In this document: piece by piece, positions 35,737 through 49,077 of the stretch
Layout: each line of letters opens with the position of its first letter
Position numbering within the stretch: position 1 is the stretch's first letter
Source of the DNA: Owenia fusiformis
Lineage: Eukaryota; Annelida; Polychaeta; Sabellida; Oweniidae
DNA length: 64,000 nucleotides
Assembly (NCBI GenBank): GCA_903813345.2
Contig: CAIIXF020000006.1
Location: 13,708,348 to 13,772,347, forward strand
Reading direction: 5' to 3'
Position numbers and translations under genes: made by a program
The notes under the pieces: generated by a model
The model's database searches: none
What the model saw: the letters and a program-made list of their open reading frames with translations, nothing else
What the model was told of the DNA's origin: nothing

Positions 35737-35965
35737 TAGGCGAAACCCCCCCCCCCTAACCAATTTAAAATAAAACCACCATGAAAAAGAAGAAGAAAAG
35801 AGCTTTAAAATACTTTTTATATGAAGCTTCTAGCTCAATTTTGAAGGAAGTTGCATCAATTTTGCATCAAGACTTGTTTATGCCACTATCGCAAACGCCC
35901 TCACTGAAACCAAGTTTTTTTGGCGATCACCCCCCCCCCTGACTGAAAGCTGGCTCTGCCCCTGA
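35737..35965. repeat. GC-tipped MITE fragment(s)
   Basis: AGGCGAAACCCCCCCCCCC at the left and CACCCCCCCCCTGACTGAAA then GGCTCTGCCCCTG at the right suggest degraded ends of the 'not-quite-palindromic' C-run MITEs seen elsewhere in the window. Confidence 0.35.
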
Positions 35966-36164
35966 ATTTTGTACCAAGACCCTAATTATCATAGTCTAGA
36001 AATTAGATGAAACACTCATATAATGAAGCAAAAAAAGCAGGGACCCTCCTGGGTTATCTCTTTTGATATATTGAATTATATATTTTTGCTTGATAATAAT
36101 CAAATAAAATGTGTATTTGTGCGACATATTATGTCACAGAAAAAAATGGCTTGACTCCAATTTC

Positions 36165-36215
36165 TTCAGCAAATGTGTGACAAATGCGCAAATTGCAGGA
36201 CAGTTGGACAGCCTG
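36165..36215 (+). repeat. Dispersed repeat R4, copy 2
   Basis: CAGCAAATGTGTGACAAATG and CGCAAATTGCAGGACAGTTGG match 26262-26300. Confidence 0.6.
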
Positions 36216-36794
36216 CATCAGTGACAAGAACTACATGTACAAATCTTTCTTAACCTTACATAATTATCATCTGCTCTGTATCAAAACAAAATTTCGAAAG
36301 GACATTTCAGTTGGGCGCTAAGAGACCTTGACAACCTCCAAATCAGCAAAATAGAAATGTTCCGTCTAATTAGAAAACCATCAAGGTAAAGATAGTAGCA
36401 CATAATTGAAGGTAAGAGGAAGCTATCATCTTTTTTCCATCTAACCAAATATTTTGCTTGAGAAATGAATCTGGAGATTTCTCTTAGGGTCTTGTTTTAA
36501 TTGGTTTGAAATGTAAGTCACAAATCTGCAAATCTTGGTAAGCTTAGATTTGTCAAAACACCAGAGTTTCTTTTTTACTTGATAATTAGTTGTGTTGAGT
36601 GATATTAAAGTCTGACACTGTCTTTGAGCAACATTTTTTAATTAAAGGGAATTGCTAAATCTAGTCAGGTCTGAAGAGACATTTAGCCAAAGATTCCCCT
36701 TTAAAATAAGATCTCTCTAGGTGGAATTATTTTTTCCCTGGTGTAATTACTGCTCTAAGGAACTCAACCACGAATACTGGGATCATTTTTGTTC

Positions 36795-37120
36795 TATGCT
36801 ATGTATGCTATGTTAGGCTACACTATAAGAAAACTATCATGCCATGCTGTACTACACTACACTACACTATATTGCACTACACTATACTGTACTGCACTAG
36901 ACAACACTATACTACACTTTACTATACATGTACCGCACTGCACTACACTGTACTATACTGTAAAGTACTGTACTGTATTGTACTATACTGCACTGCACTG
37001 TAAAGTACTGTACTGTATTGTACTGTACTGCACTGTACTGTACTGTACTGTGCTGTACAATACTACTGTAACTATACTTGATCATATTACACTACTATAC
37101 ACCACACATGACTACACTAC
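36795..37120 (+). repeat. ACTAC / TACTG pentanucleotide array
   Basis: Imperfect pentamer repeats drift from CTACACTACACTA-like to TACTGTACTGTATTG-like. A 122-codon frame here is a by-product of the repeat. Confidence 0.9.
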
Positions 37121-37169
37121 AAAATGTAGTGAATTAACACTACAAAAAGTGCATTAACATTGCACTGAT

Positions 37170-40100
37170 AAAGTACAAGTATCATACCTTCTATAAAGAG
37201 GCTATAATCTCAGCCTACCTGGAAACCTGGTGTTTGCTATCAACTACCTGCAAGTGAAATAACTTTTATTACATAATAGAAGAAGATATTCAGAAGCCTC
37301 AGAAGAAGGACTTTGATATACCCAATTTATGAACTGTTAATGTACATTATAAAAAATGCAACCAAAAATTAATTCAACCAATAAAGTTTTTTTAAAGTTG
37401 AAATTAGAAAAAACTCTGAGAACTGGCTTTAAAAAATTTCAATAATACTTAATCATGTCAACCTTTTAATCTGAAAACCATTGCATTCATTTTTCATTGC
37501 ATTTGAATATTATATCATTAAGATACAAAGAGGAATGTTTCAATTTTTTCACCTTATCCTGTAACTTGCTTGGAAAAGTAGGAAGAACCACCAATGGCAC
37601 ACACTATTTTATTGGGATGTATAAAAACACTGGAGATAATTGGTTGATAGAGTTTGAATTTATATCAGGAAATTTGCTTTGATGTTTGGTGCTTCATTGG
37701 GCTGCTGTTGAATGCTGGCCTGCATGATAAACTCCATATTTCACTGTTGTGTTACTCTAATCCAGTCAAGCACCCTCATTTTGCATCATTCACAATGGTA
37801 ACCTCCATGCAGAATAGAGCAGATGAGGGGTGTAAGGGGAGGGGCCATACTTGCTTTTTTCTTTTCACTCTCATTGCATCCTTTATTCACTGACTGATAA
37901 GATGTCTGCTAATTATATGTTTTCAATTTATCCAAAACTATTCACCTTGGTCTGTAGTTATCCCCCAAGACCAGGCCTAGCTATGCTCAATTATGTCATT
38001 CTGATACTCATAGCATCTTTCTGTTTCGCCTGAAAGGACTCAGGGCTGAGAAGAAATGAGATCTCATGGTTTATCATGATGCAATTATGTAAAGAATTGA
38101 TCAGGAAACACCCTTGGACAAAAGATGCCTAAGGATGGTCAGTAGTAGACATATTGATGTCCTCTGAATCCTTTTGAAAGATGGCAGTGTTAGATCTACG
38201 ATGTTTAGTTGAAGTCTGTGAACTGGTTATAATGTATTCTTCATCTTGATATTTCTACCAGAACATACCATACAAATAACAAGGTTCACATTTATCTACA
38301 AAATAGATAGTCCAAGAGGGACTTAAAAACATTGAATAAGATTGATTTAGTAAGGAATAGAATTTAAAATGTTGACACTTTAAAAGGGTATATAGTACAA
38401 GATCATTACTGGCTAAGTGGGGATATATCTCATACAGGTAGGACATTTGTCAGTTCTTATTAAATCTTACCAATTTGTAAGTGTTTAGGGAATATCTTTG
38501 CCAGGAAGTGAGATCTGAATGTGTGATTTTGGAATATGTTGTATATCGGACTGTAACACTAGAGAGAAGTTCTTATTTGTTCCTTTTCTTATCTTATCTT
38601 GTTGGAGAAGTTCTTTAAAAGATATTGCTTATAATTTTGGTATTGTTTATTATTAATAATGGGTTGCAGTTGATTATTTGTTATTCATTTTAAAGTGGCA
38701 GTATAGATTAGAGTGTAAAATGTTTTAAACATATTTTCAAACAAAACATGCATCCAAATGTTTCATTAGAATTGACAAGGGGTTCTCCATTTTTATCCCC
38801 ATCAAAGACTAAAATGTTACACTTTTCTTTGTTGCTTCTTTAATACTTTGTCTCAGGTATCTCACACAATATATTGAAATGGATATGTACTTTAGAGATG
38901 CCATCAGTGAATCAATGAGTGGGATCAGTAGAGAAAGTCAGGAGAGTTCAAGTGTGATGTGTACTTGGGCATAACATTCTGCAAAAACATACAGTCTTGA
39001 CACAGCATTTGACACAGCATGCTTCTTTTTTCGATTTTGTTATAATTTGATAAAAGCAACAACAAACTGCAAAGGGATTATTGGCAAGTCGATGGCCACA
39101 TTACATCACATAATCAAGCACAACATTCATTACATAGCATACAAGACAAGATCACTGAGAACCTGCATCTATTTCTAGCAGCAATTACAAAGTTACAAGA
39201 GATAGGAAATACAAACCAGAGATAAGTAATTCAAAGCTACAAATGATAGGAGCAAAACTTTTAACATCACCAGACCATCCATAAAATCGCAAACATCAGT
39301 TCTGTTTTCAGACAGTTTTACTGAAAAACTCAGCTAAAATATTAATTTCTGTCAATTTCTGTACAATTTTGATTATTGATTGCTTCCTTGTTTACTTGAT
39401 TTTTGCTCATTTCTCTCTTTTCGCTGTATTTTCCTTGTTAAAGCATGAACATTATAAGATTGTTATTTGTATGCAGAACCACTAATGTTGAAACTAATTG
39501 CCAAGCGCTGAAACACATTGTCCAGAAAGGTGAACACTTAAGCACAGGATGACATTACCCATCAGTCCTTGATTATACCACATGACATGGCTCAACCAAT
39601 AACATTTGAGTATTCTAGATGAGGCATGAGCATGTGACTGATACTCTAGGGTTTGGGGAAGTGCTCAGAGATAGTGGCCCCATCATTTACAGGTTTACTA
39701 GATAGCAGAACATAACAATGATAATTACAGACCTGGGGAACCCTTTAATCTTCAACTTTCTATCAATCCCACACATTATTTTAACCAACCCCCTCCCTAA
39801 TCCTCCACATATATTCCCATCACCATGGAGATCATTAATCTTTTTCTACATTTGTTTTGGATACCAGAGGATCATCATCTTTGAATGGTGTAAAAGTAAG
39901 GGCTTTATCTTATAAACAAAATATCACATTTTTACCTGCGAAAGTAGAATTCCCTGTTCCTCTTTAATAGCATCGTTTAGATTGCAAACAGCTCTCAAAA
40001 TTCCATATCATGTGCTCTTAGTTGGAATTTTCTTGCAAAAATCATTGTAAAATTTACTTTGAAAAATAACAGCAGAATTTTGATCACAATTATTATTAAG

Positions 40101-40895
40101 AAATTATTTTCATTATTTAGTATTATTAATTCTTTTAGATTAATGTCAATTTAATAAACAATTTTTATTTTTTACTATAATCATGGTCTTTCTTTGGTTT
40201 ATAGCGAGGGCAGGTTTGTAACTTAGACAAATGCATTTACTAAATTACTCCAATTTTTTTCTGGCAAATTGCTTGTACATTTAATTATATAAAATTGGTA
40301 AGGTTCATTACGGGATATCAATATTGAGATGGAACTTACCATTTCCTGTCATATCACTATAATAGCCATGCTAAATGATTTCATTTCAGGTCATGGACTT
40401 CTGCATATAATACGAGAGATCAGAAAGGCTTTTTTGTTGGCTATAGCATCACTTGTACAAAAAATCTCAGCTAGTTGTCTATGTTTGCCAATAAAGCTTG
40501 AAACAGGATTTATTAATTCATAGGTATCACTGGTAGGAAAATCAAAGGGATTGGTCCATAAAAAGTATCTGTGTGAAAAAGCGTCCATTACTTATTGATC
40601 ACCCCTCGTATGTATCAACAACCTCTCCTCTCTTCTCTTGACCCTAGTCTACCGTTGACTGGGTCTTTCATACCTTGATTAACCTCCCATCTGAAGCCCC
40701 ACCATAAAGATATGAACTGGTGCCAATAATCTAATCTCACCCAGCCAGGACTATAATTGCCCCTGATATAAAGAATATAGAAAAGTTGGTAGTCTGTTGC
40801 AAGACCTCTTGGAATGCTCCTAATGGTAATGCCATTGATAGTTTGGATTTTATGTAAGGATTTTACAGATTCGTGAAAGACCCTGTGAATCTCAA
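37170..40895. other. Non-coding stretch
   Basis: No gene, element or array recognised. Short open frames show no resemblance to known families. Confidence 0.4.
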
Positions 40896-40899
40896 AATT

Positions 40900-41190
40900 G
40901 CCCACTTCTCTCATTATTGCCTTATATTTACCACATTGATATTGCCCTTCCTTACCCATCTAAATATTACTCTATTCTTAAAAAACAAACTGCCTACCTT
41001 AATATGATCCCACTCCAGCGCACCTTTATATTGCCCTTTTCTATGCCCCCTGTACTTACCTTATATAATATTGCCCTAATCTGATCATTTAAACATTGCC
41101 CCAATTTACCCAACTTGATATTGTCTCACTCTGCTGACTGTAATATTGCCCTTCTCTGCCCTCCTAAATATTGCCCTACTCTGTATATAC
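40900..41190 (+). repeat. Degenerate TATTGCCC repeat
   Basis: TATTGCCC or ATTGCCCT-type motifs recur about every 25-40 bases in forms like AATATTGCCCTTCTCTGCCC, with drift from unit to unit. Confidence 0.65.
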
Positions 41191-41249
41191 TAATTTTGAC
41201 AAATCAAGTTACAATTATATTTCAGTCAGATGTTTTTATTTACTTTCAG

Positions 41250-41300
41250 AATGTTGTGGAAGACTAAGAATTAATTGGCAGTTTTCCATCTTAGGCTAAG
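41250..41300 (+). ncRNA. Possible small non-coding exon
   Basis: TTTACTTTCAG precedes 41250 and GTAAGT follows 41300. Stops occur in all frames, so at most a UTR or non-coding RNA exon; splice-site appearance only. Confidence 0.2.
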
Positions 41301-42510
41301 GTAAGTAGAATTTTATAAAATATCATGGAGCTTCTTTTCTTCCTTGAATATATGATTCTAAAGAGAGGAATAAACAAGGAGTAAAATGAAATGATGTGAA
41401 CATCTTAGGAATCTGATAGCACTACATATTGCTTATTATATGCAAAAAGTGTGAAAGATCTAAGAAAGGTGAGATATGTTTGCCAAATCTAAGGTGTAAC
41501 ATAACAGGTGTTTCGAAGAGATAAATTGAATCCCTGAAGATGGGAAGTTGAAAATGAACTGATAATCTGATGAAATCTATGCTTCAGTTTATACATGGTC
41601 TGAAATGATAGCTATCTTAGAATACCATAATGAAATAACACATTCTTTACACAGTCAGTCGCTCCTTTACGTAATGCTTGAGAGGGACTAATATTCCAAG
41701 GGATTATACAGGCAAATGCTGTGCAGCCTATACCTGCAGCAAATAAGGCAACTTGGGCAATAATGAGTATAATGGGCAACATAAGACATACCCCCTAGCT
41801 CTTTAACATAAACTAATTGACGTATACATAATATTTTTAAAAAAAGCTGGTCATCATAATTTCAATTTGGAATGATAGACCCTGGAAAAGAGCAGAATAT
41901 TTTGAAGTAATAATTTCATCTTTAATACATAATACAGAAAACCCTGTTCAAGTGGAAACCCCTTTGGCACCTAAAAATAATGTTCACTTTTTACACTTTT
42001 TCCACATTTTAGGTTGAACTTAATGGGAGACTGGTCTTTGAAAAGTGTTCCACTTGGGTAATATGGTACTTACAGTGTTGTTCCACTTTACAGGTTTTAC
42101 CCACCTAGTTTATACACAATTGGCTAATCTAATTGAATTTGATGGAACATTTTTCTCAAACTTGAAAGTGTGGACAAGTGTTAGAGAAATCCAGGACATT
42201 GATATAAATCTGAAACAGATTTATTTTATAAATACTACAATCTAAAACATGAATGTTTACTAGAAAATACCACAATCATTATAGAGAGTTAGTTGCTATT
42301 ACCTTCCAGACTAAACATATATTAGAATATCAGATAAATGGCTGTAAACATTATATCAAATCTGGGGCAGTCACTCTTGGTGTTTCTCTCTTTGCCCTCC
42401 CCCCCTCTTATATTATTATTCTATTTATATTTGAATGAAAAATCTTACATAATAACACTGACGTACATCATGTCAATAGTGTTTGGCAAATCAACTTTGC
42501 ATTGTATGTC

Positions 42511-42660
42511 CACTGGCGGATCCATGAGAAGCTAAAAAGGGGCACATTGAAAAATATAAGGCCCATTTTCATATAAAAAAAAAAAGCCCATTTTTGAGGC
42601 GCTACAAAAGAAGTCTGGACCCACCAAAGGGGGGGGGGGCTCCCCCTGGATCTGCCAGTG
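42511..42660. mobile_element. GC-tipped MITE, second copy
   Basis: CACTGGCGGATCC (42511-42523) and GGATCTGCCAGTG (42648-42660) are inverted termini. The interior has an A run and GGGGGGGGGGCTCCCCCTGG. Same family as 23032-23167 but opposite in orientation of its C/G-rich side. Confidence 0.8.
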
Positions 42661-43224
42661 CGTCCCCTTGCAAAATTATGCGGTAAACCAAAACAAGATT
42701 GTTTCACAGTTTGGTTCATAGGGGATCGTGCTCTTGATTTACCTGGTTATGTCATAGGTCACTATGTTGGCAGCGAGATACGCTAGATTACCTTCACTGT
42801 GAAGAGCTCCTATTTCCGTCAGGGCCTCTATAGGGGTCTGGGAAATGTATCAAAGATCAGGATTCCAAGTGGTGCCCCAACAAAAGATACAACCTTGTTT
42901 TTGTAAATAGCAGCATGGATCATGAATAAATTGACCGAACACGTTTTATTTTTCGCAGCCAAGTATACATATTGTTGCTGCATAGAAATTATCATTATTC
43001 CTTGATGATTTCTCTAATGTTATGCATGGGAAATATGAATATGTTGTAAGGGATTTGAGTACTTATCCTAATTGGAACAAAATGCATGTTTCTCAATAGG
43101 GAAGATTGGGCTATGAATTTTATAGTGACATATTATGCCAATTTGTAACTTGATTTTTTTTATTATGAATATGTTTTGTACCCATTTTTCATGTGATCTG
43201 GTTTTCTATCTATCATGTTAACAG

Positions 43225-43701
43225 ATAAGGTATGAGTACCGTAATCCAACACCAAATCCGAAAATTCATATCAATACTTTGCACATATGGCGTTCGTGAT
43301 CAACTTTAAAACGCTTACCCCCCATAGTGTTATATATCAAAATGTACCTGTTCATATAGGGGTTCGATTGATCTACATCAAATTATAGGGAGTCAGGTTA
43401 CTTTTTGAGATATCAGCGTCCATTTATTGTAACTCGCGTTTGCTACCATTTCCTCAATTCTGAGATGATTTGCAAAGGCGTAGTAAACATGCTCACGTCG
43501 GAACTATTTTGACCTACATCGCTATTTTCGTAATTCAAATGAAAGTTGAACTCCTCCTCTTTATTTTGATACCAAATAGTGGCATACTAGGTACCCTAGA
43601 AGCCAACTATGGCGTTATTTAGAACAATACTACAGGTTTTTAAATGGACTATATAGGGGTCATACCTTTTGCCGGATGGATATGGAACCTCATACCATAA
43701 C
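43225..43701. other. Unclassified block, possible decayed element
   Basis: The block is less AT-rich than its flanks and may begin TAAGGTATGAGTACC and end with an imperfect inverted GGAACCTCATACCA. No frame or other motif is recognised. Confidence 0.25.
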
Positions 43702-43954
43702 ACAGCGATGTCATATCATATCATATTATTTATAAACAAACCATTTTAACGAAAATAAACTGATACACATTTGCAAGTATCTTTTTTTTGTTTTATGAAT
43801 AAAAGGAAAGAAGTTTTGATTTAGTGCTTTTCTGTGCATGTACATATAAGTATACATGTATACGTTTTAGGAAATTTAAGGCATGTTTAGTGAGTTTCAG
43901 TGACACATTATATGTGAGTTAAATACATGTAGTTTATTAATTATTGAGACTTTT

Positions 43955-44190
43955 AAGTCAGCCTAAATTGTGAGTGGCTTTAAGTTATATATTAAGGCCC
44001 TGTTAATAACTCGTTGAGTGACTTTTGTTTAATTATAGTATATACTATACACAGCTTTAGTGAGTGGCTTTAGTTATATATTAAGTCAACTTTAGTGAGT
44101 GACGATAAGTTAGACATACTCGAATTTAGTGAGTGGCTTTAAGTTATACGTAAAATTCAACTTTAGTGAGTGGCTTAAAGTTTAATTTTG
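43955..44190 (+). repeat. Degenerate TTTAGTGAGTGGCTTTAAG repeat
   Basis: GTGAGTGGCTTTAAGTTATA and variants occur five to six times at irregular intervals of about 40-70 bases. Confidence 0.75.
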
Positions 44191-44753
44191 AGATGATTCT
44201 GTCTGTCTGCCAGGAATGATTGCATCTCTGATATGAGGAGTACAGTGTATGAAGGTATACTGTCAGATAGATTCCCTGATACAGCTTATGATTAGATTTC
44301 TGGCACCTGTATACAAGAATAGTATGTATTCCTCTCTATCCCTAAGTACAAAGTGTTCTCTTAAGGATTCTTTACTTAACTATGAGCAAACTTCTTATAG
44401 TAGTTACCAAAGTTAGTCAAATCATTTTTCGAAATTTTTATGAACCTATTTTCAAAATCTTAGGCAGGTGCAGTGCTTGCTTTAATGCTGGCAAGTTTGC
44501 TGCTATACAATACCTGTGCTTATGTTATAAAGCTAAATAGAGAATAAACCATCATGGGGGCAAATAACTCACAATGGCATTGAAATATGCAAAAAATGAA
44601 ACTTGCATTATCTAAATTGTAATTGGATGTTGAACTATTTTGAGTTACATGAACACTAGGAAAAATAGGGAAGTAAACATGAATCCACCAGGTTACAATC
44701 AAAGTACCACTTAACTGCACTTGATTAACATTTTGGCATCTAAAGAAGAATCT

Positions 44754-45391
44754 CAAACAGGTACATTCTTGATCTACATATTGTATATAGAGGGATGTGA
44801 ATTCTTTCAAACAGGTACATTCTTGATCTACATATTGTATATAGAGGGATGTGAATTCTTTCAAACAGGTACATTCTTGATCAACATATTGTACATATTG
44901 TATATAGAGGGATGTGAATTCTTTCAAACAGGTACATTCTTGATCTACATATTGTATATAGAGGGATGTGAATTCTTTCAAACAGGTACATTCTTGATCT
45001 ACATATTGTACATATTGTATATAGAGGGATGTGAATTCTTTCAAACAGGTACATTCTTGATCTACATATTGTATATAGAGGGATGTTAATTCTTTCAAAC
45101 AGGTACATTCTTGATCTACATATTGTATAAAGAGGGCTGTGAATTCTTTCAAACAGGTACATTCTTGATCTACATATTGTATATAGAGGGATGTGAATTC
45201 TTTCAAACAGGTACATTCTTGATCTACATATTGTATATAGAGGGATGTGAATTCTTTCAAACAGGTACATTCTTGATCTACATATTGTATAAAGAGGGAT
45301 GTGAATTCTTTCAAACAGGTACATTCTTGATCTACATATTGTATATAGAGGGATGTGAATTCTTTCAAACAGGTACATTCTTGACTTGTAG
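44754..45391. repeat. 54-bp minisatellite, eleven units plus a partial
   Basis: Units start CAAACAGGTACATTCTTGAT at 44754, 44808, 44862, 44925, 44979, 45042, 45096, 45150, 45204, 45258, 45312 and 45366. Nine intervals are 54 bases and two are 63, because of a 9-base CATATTGTA duplication. Both lengths are divisible by three, which keeps frames open on both strands. Confidence 0.97.
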
Positions 45392-45635
45392 AGTGCTGAG
45401 AATTCTACTTAAATTTTGTAGGATCCAACCTAAGAGTGATGAATGTTTTGTATCTGGTATTAAAGGTTTTGAAAGATCAGTATACGTAAAATCTTTTACC
45501 ATTAGCCAGAATATATTTATCAAGGTTGTGATCATACAGTGTCATTGAATTTAAAAGGGCTTGATATCATTAATTATATTTTCTTAAAAAAATTTATATC
45601 ACAATATATAGATGCCAATTTATCGTTTATTTATA

Positions 45636-46260
45636 CAGGGTGGGCCAAAAAAAACGCCACTTTTTTTTCAAAATGCTTTAACTTTTTTAATTTTTGATAT
45701 TATAAATCATAATTTGCATACCAAATGGAACTTGAGGTTGTTATCTAGCCATGGATCATAAATTATACAGTTTTACTTGAATAAAATATGTCACCAGCGT
45801 CTCACTTAAACATGTGGTTTTCATGAGAAATAAGCATAATTTGCAAAATGTTCCTGAACTGATACGGCCTGATGATCGCCAAGCTAGTAGCCCTGATGCA
45901 AACCCCAGTGAGAATAGGGTATGGGAAGGTCTCCAGGAGATTGTATGAAGGCACCCAATCTAGAAAATTGCTCAACTAAAGCTGAGAATTTAGACAGGTT
46001 GGAAAAAACTTAGCTAACATTTCATTGATACTGCAATATCAACAAGACGACTAAATCTAAAATATATCATCAATTAGGGTGGCGGACCAATTGAACTCCC
46101 CTTTTAGATCAAATATAATCCAAGTTGAATGACGTGTTACATTATATTATTGCTAAGAACCCTTGGCACTATATAACTGCAAAATTTGAGGTATGTAGGT
46201 TGGAAAATAAAAAAGTTGTAGTGTCTTGAAAAAAAGTGGCGTTTTTTTTGGCCCACCCTG
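45636..46260. mobile_element. Deleted Tc1/mariner-superfamily element
   Basis: Terminal repeats of about 36 bases (CAGGGTGGGCCAAAAAAAAC ... inverted at the right to CACCCTG) are flanked by TA (45634-45635 and 46261-46262). The 625-bp body is about half the length of a full element and keeps only a fragment of transposase (see 45865-45985). Confidence 0.88.
45865..45985 (+). pseudogene. Remnant of Tc1-like transposase C-terminal catalytic region
   Basis: One frame reads SSPDANPSENRVWEGLQEIV and then a stop at 45946. This resembles the SPDxNPxExxW motif that carries the last acidic catalytic residue in Tc1-like DDE transposases. A second stop follows soon after (TAG at 45961), and the upstream two-thirds of the gene are missing. 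The enzyme is therefore dead; the element could only have moved with help from another copy. Confidence 0.65.
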
Positions 46261-46939
46261 TATATATATCAATTACACTGAAATAATGAATATAAATAAG
46301 ATAGACATGGAAAACTCTTAGAGTTCATTAAAACTAGAGCGAGCCACGATAGTTCAAGGAAATATAAAGAAAATTTACAATTCAACACAATCACTCAATT
46401 TACTTTCCCTCCCATCCAATAAGTGATGTAAAGTAAATTAGCATCATAGACAGCATGGCGTGTTCCCATGTAAAACCATCTTTCCACTGTATCAAGTTCA
46501 CAATGATAGCGTGCAGAATGACCTTGCACCTTTCTTGGAAATAAAATAACCAAAAATCATGATTTCTTACAGAAATAGTACAAAAATTATTACAAGAATT
46601 AAAAGATGTGTTGTAATATATGCAACAGGAGATATTCTTGATTTTAAACAATCCCAAAAAATGTTTCACTTTTATTTAAGTTATGAAAGAAATTGCGAGA
46701 CTGGAACTATCTCTCATGATGACCTTGCACCTTACCTACCAGGTGTAACTAATTAAAAACTACCCTGGGAGGTTGTACATGTAGCATGATAGAATATACA
46801 GTTTCCCTGTTAAAAATTTAATAATGGTTTCCCTGATTTTAGATGTTTTGCTATATACTCACTTATTACACTCTTTCAGCTTTTTGTAATCTGATAAATG
46901 TAATCATGTTGACGGGATGGATATTTATTATGTGCATAA

Positions 46940-47115
46940 AATATCAAGATTTAAGATCATTTTGGCCAAGTTATTGAGAATTTTGATTTAGACCCTATTA
47001 AGCCCATTTTTAGGCAGCCCAAAATTACAATGTATTTTGGGATCCAGATATTTCTTGAGCCCATCTTTAGGTTGGGGGAGTGGCAGGCTTGGGTCTGCCA
47101 GTGGTGATGGTAAAG
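46940..47115. repeat. Possible GC-tipped MITE remnant
   Basis: GGGATCCAGATATTTC, GGTTGGGGGAGTGGCAGG and TCTGCCAGTG resemble the 23032/42511 family, but the left terminus is not recognisable. Confidence 0.3.
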
Positions 47116-47333
47116 ATGTATGTGATACACGGTTAATACCTCATGGCAAAAAATGTACTTGCCCAGCAATGAGTTCTTTGGCCAAAATCGGTTGGCAAGC
47201 CTGTTGGTGAATTTCAACCTCCATGAGGATTAGAAAGAAAGAGAACCCTTACTTGCCCACAAGACTGTGGACCCCCTCTCCTCATCTGTTTCTCTACACA
47301 TCACATTGGGAGGTGTAGCGAAAAGGTGTAACA

Positions 47334-47470
47334 AAAGTGGTGACATATTGTTATAGTCTCCAACTTTTTTGTGGATGGTGTTCAGCAGTTCGTGTTTTGC
47401 ATTTGGTCAAGTTTCGGTGGTTTGCATCTGTAAAAAATGGCAGGTGGTGACATTTTGCTTGTTAATGCCT
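47334..47470 (+). repeat. Dispersed repeat R3, copy 2
   Basis: AAGTGGTGACATATTGTTAT and the following TTTTTTGTGG, plus TGGCAGGTGGTGACATTTTG shared with 63820-63838. Confidence 0.6.
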
Positions 47471-48717
47471 AATGTTTATTCTTTGCTATGGATAAAATAA
47501 TATATTTAAAATTGATCCCACTGAAATAATAACCTGTCATATCCGTTTTTTACTGAAATCTTTAATATTTTGCAAGATTTTTGACATGCCTGATTTTATG
47601 CAATAATTGTCATGGGGTATGTGTGTCATAATGAGGATGTCTTTAAGTTATCTAGAATTTGATGACATGCATGCAATGTTCCTTGTTCTTCTTGATTTAT
47701 TACAATTCCTTAGCTGTCTCCTTTTTTGACCCCATCAGTGTAATCACCATGAAGCTTTCATCCATAATTAAGTTAAGATATACAGATTTAGGGCCAAATT
47801 AATATTGCTTCTTATTAAACATGGATTTGTCTGGTTTTGGATGTTATCTGTGTTGAATTCATGTTCAGGTATAACAGGGCATATTAGTTGGCCAGGGAAC
47901 ATGGATAGTGTGATCAGGGCTAATGCGACTATGTTTTTGTATAAAAGGTTTTGTGTTCTTAGTAAATTGTTATGATAAAGTTTTCTTAGCAAATTATTAC
48001 ATTAAGCACTGAGGTATATGAGTTGAAATAAACAAGGGGCTTTAATTGAACAGAACAGCATGTAAATATATAATTCATAGTTACTTAATCAAATAGATAA
48101 GAAAATATGTCAATTATTTGTAAGGAATAGATAGATGGTATCCATGGAATTAAAGATTATCCATCATTTTACAATTCCTTTTAGATTCTCTCTGGGATTA
48201 ATATATCATTTAGCATACTAATCTAGTACCTTTCATCATGCCTATTGCAATCTACAAACAAAGATACAGCCTAATATTGTAAATCAGAGTGTGATCGTAA
48301 CACTCCTCTCATCTTTGAAGATGTGTTCGTCCTCTGCATTACTTTCCTGTTTTGAAATATAAATGTATCTTAGCATTTTATAGGTGATGAAATGTTTCTT
48401 ATGATCCATATAACTTTTAATGTAGCATGTTCATCTTACTTATTAATAATAGAAGAAATGATGATTAATGTACAGCTTATATGTGGGACAAATAAGTTTA
48501 AAAGATGGGAGCAGTGTGACATTTTCTAGCTATTGTAGCACATGTAATCTTCAGAGGATGTAATTTACAGCCTAGCCTTCATAGTTCATTTGTGATCTGT
48601 CAAATTTAACATCATTTACTGAAAATATCTTAAGAGCATATTACTCAGGGCCTAAGTGCTGATATACTTCCGTCATTTCCATTTATTCTTGCTTTTATAA
48701 AAGGGAAAAGAATATAC

Positions 48718-49077
48718 TGTAAATTGCTTTAATTTTGTGCTATTTAATTTGGCGGATTGAGCAAATTTTGAAAATTTGACTGCTATTTTATTTGGCGGAT
48801 TGGGCCATAATATTACTCACTTCACAGCTCACCACCAATAACGCAATTGATCTCTCCTGGTATCAGATTATTTTATTTAAACAAGCGGGACTCTGAAGGT
48901 CTTTGGAAATAGTTTTAGTTTAGAATTGACATTTTAACCATGATCCAGATTTTCACCTAAGTTTTATTGTGCAAGGTAACACATGAAAAATCCCAGAAAT
49001 TCCATTTTTAAATTTTTGATTTGGCAGATGGATAAAACCGCCAAATTAAAACGGCCATCAAATTAAAGTAATTTACA
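48718..49077. mobile_element. MITE with TGTAAATTnCTTTAATTT ends, 360 bp
   Basis: TGTAAATTGCTTTAATTT at the left and AAATTAAAGTAATTTACA at the right are inverted. TTTAATTTGGCGG on the left is matched inside the right arm by CCGCCAAATTAAA. Target duplication not clear. Confidence 0.75.

Noticed and set aside
36789-37157. 122-codon Tyr/Cys/Leu-rich frame
   Set aside because: Lies on a pentanucleotide simple repeat.
40615-40959. 114-codon minus-strand frame
   Set aside because: No family resemblance, and it runs into the degenerate TATTGCCC repeat. Chance frame most likely.
44520-45368. 282-codon minus-strand frame with eleven 18-residue repeats
   Set aside because: It is explained by the 54/63-bp minisatellite. 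The plus strand is also open over the same array, and no promoter, splice site or conserved domain supports it.
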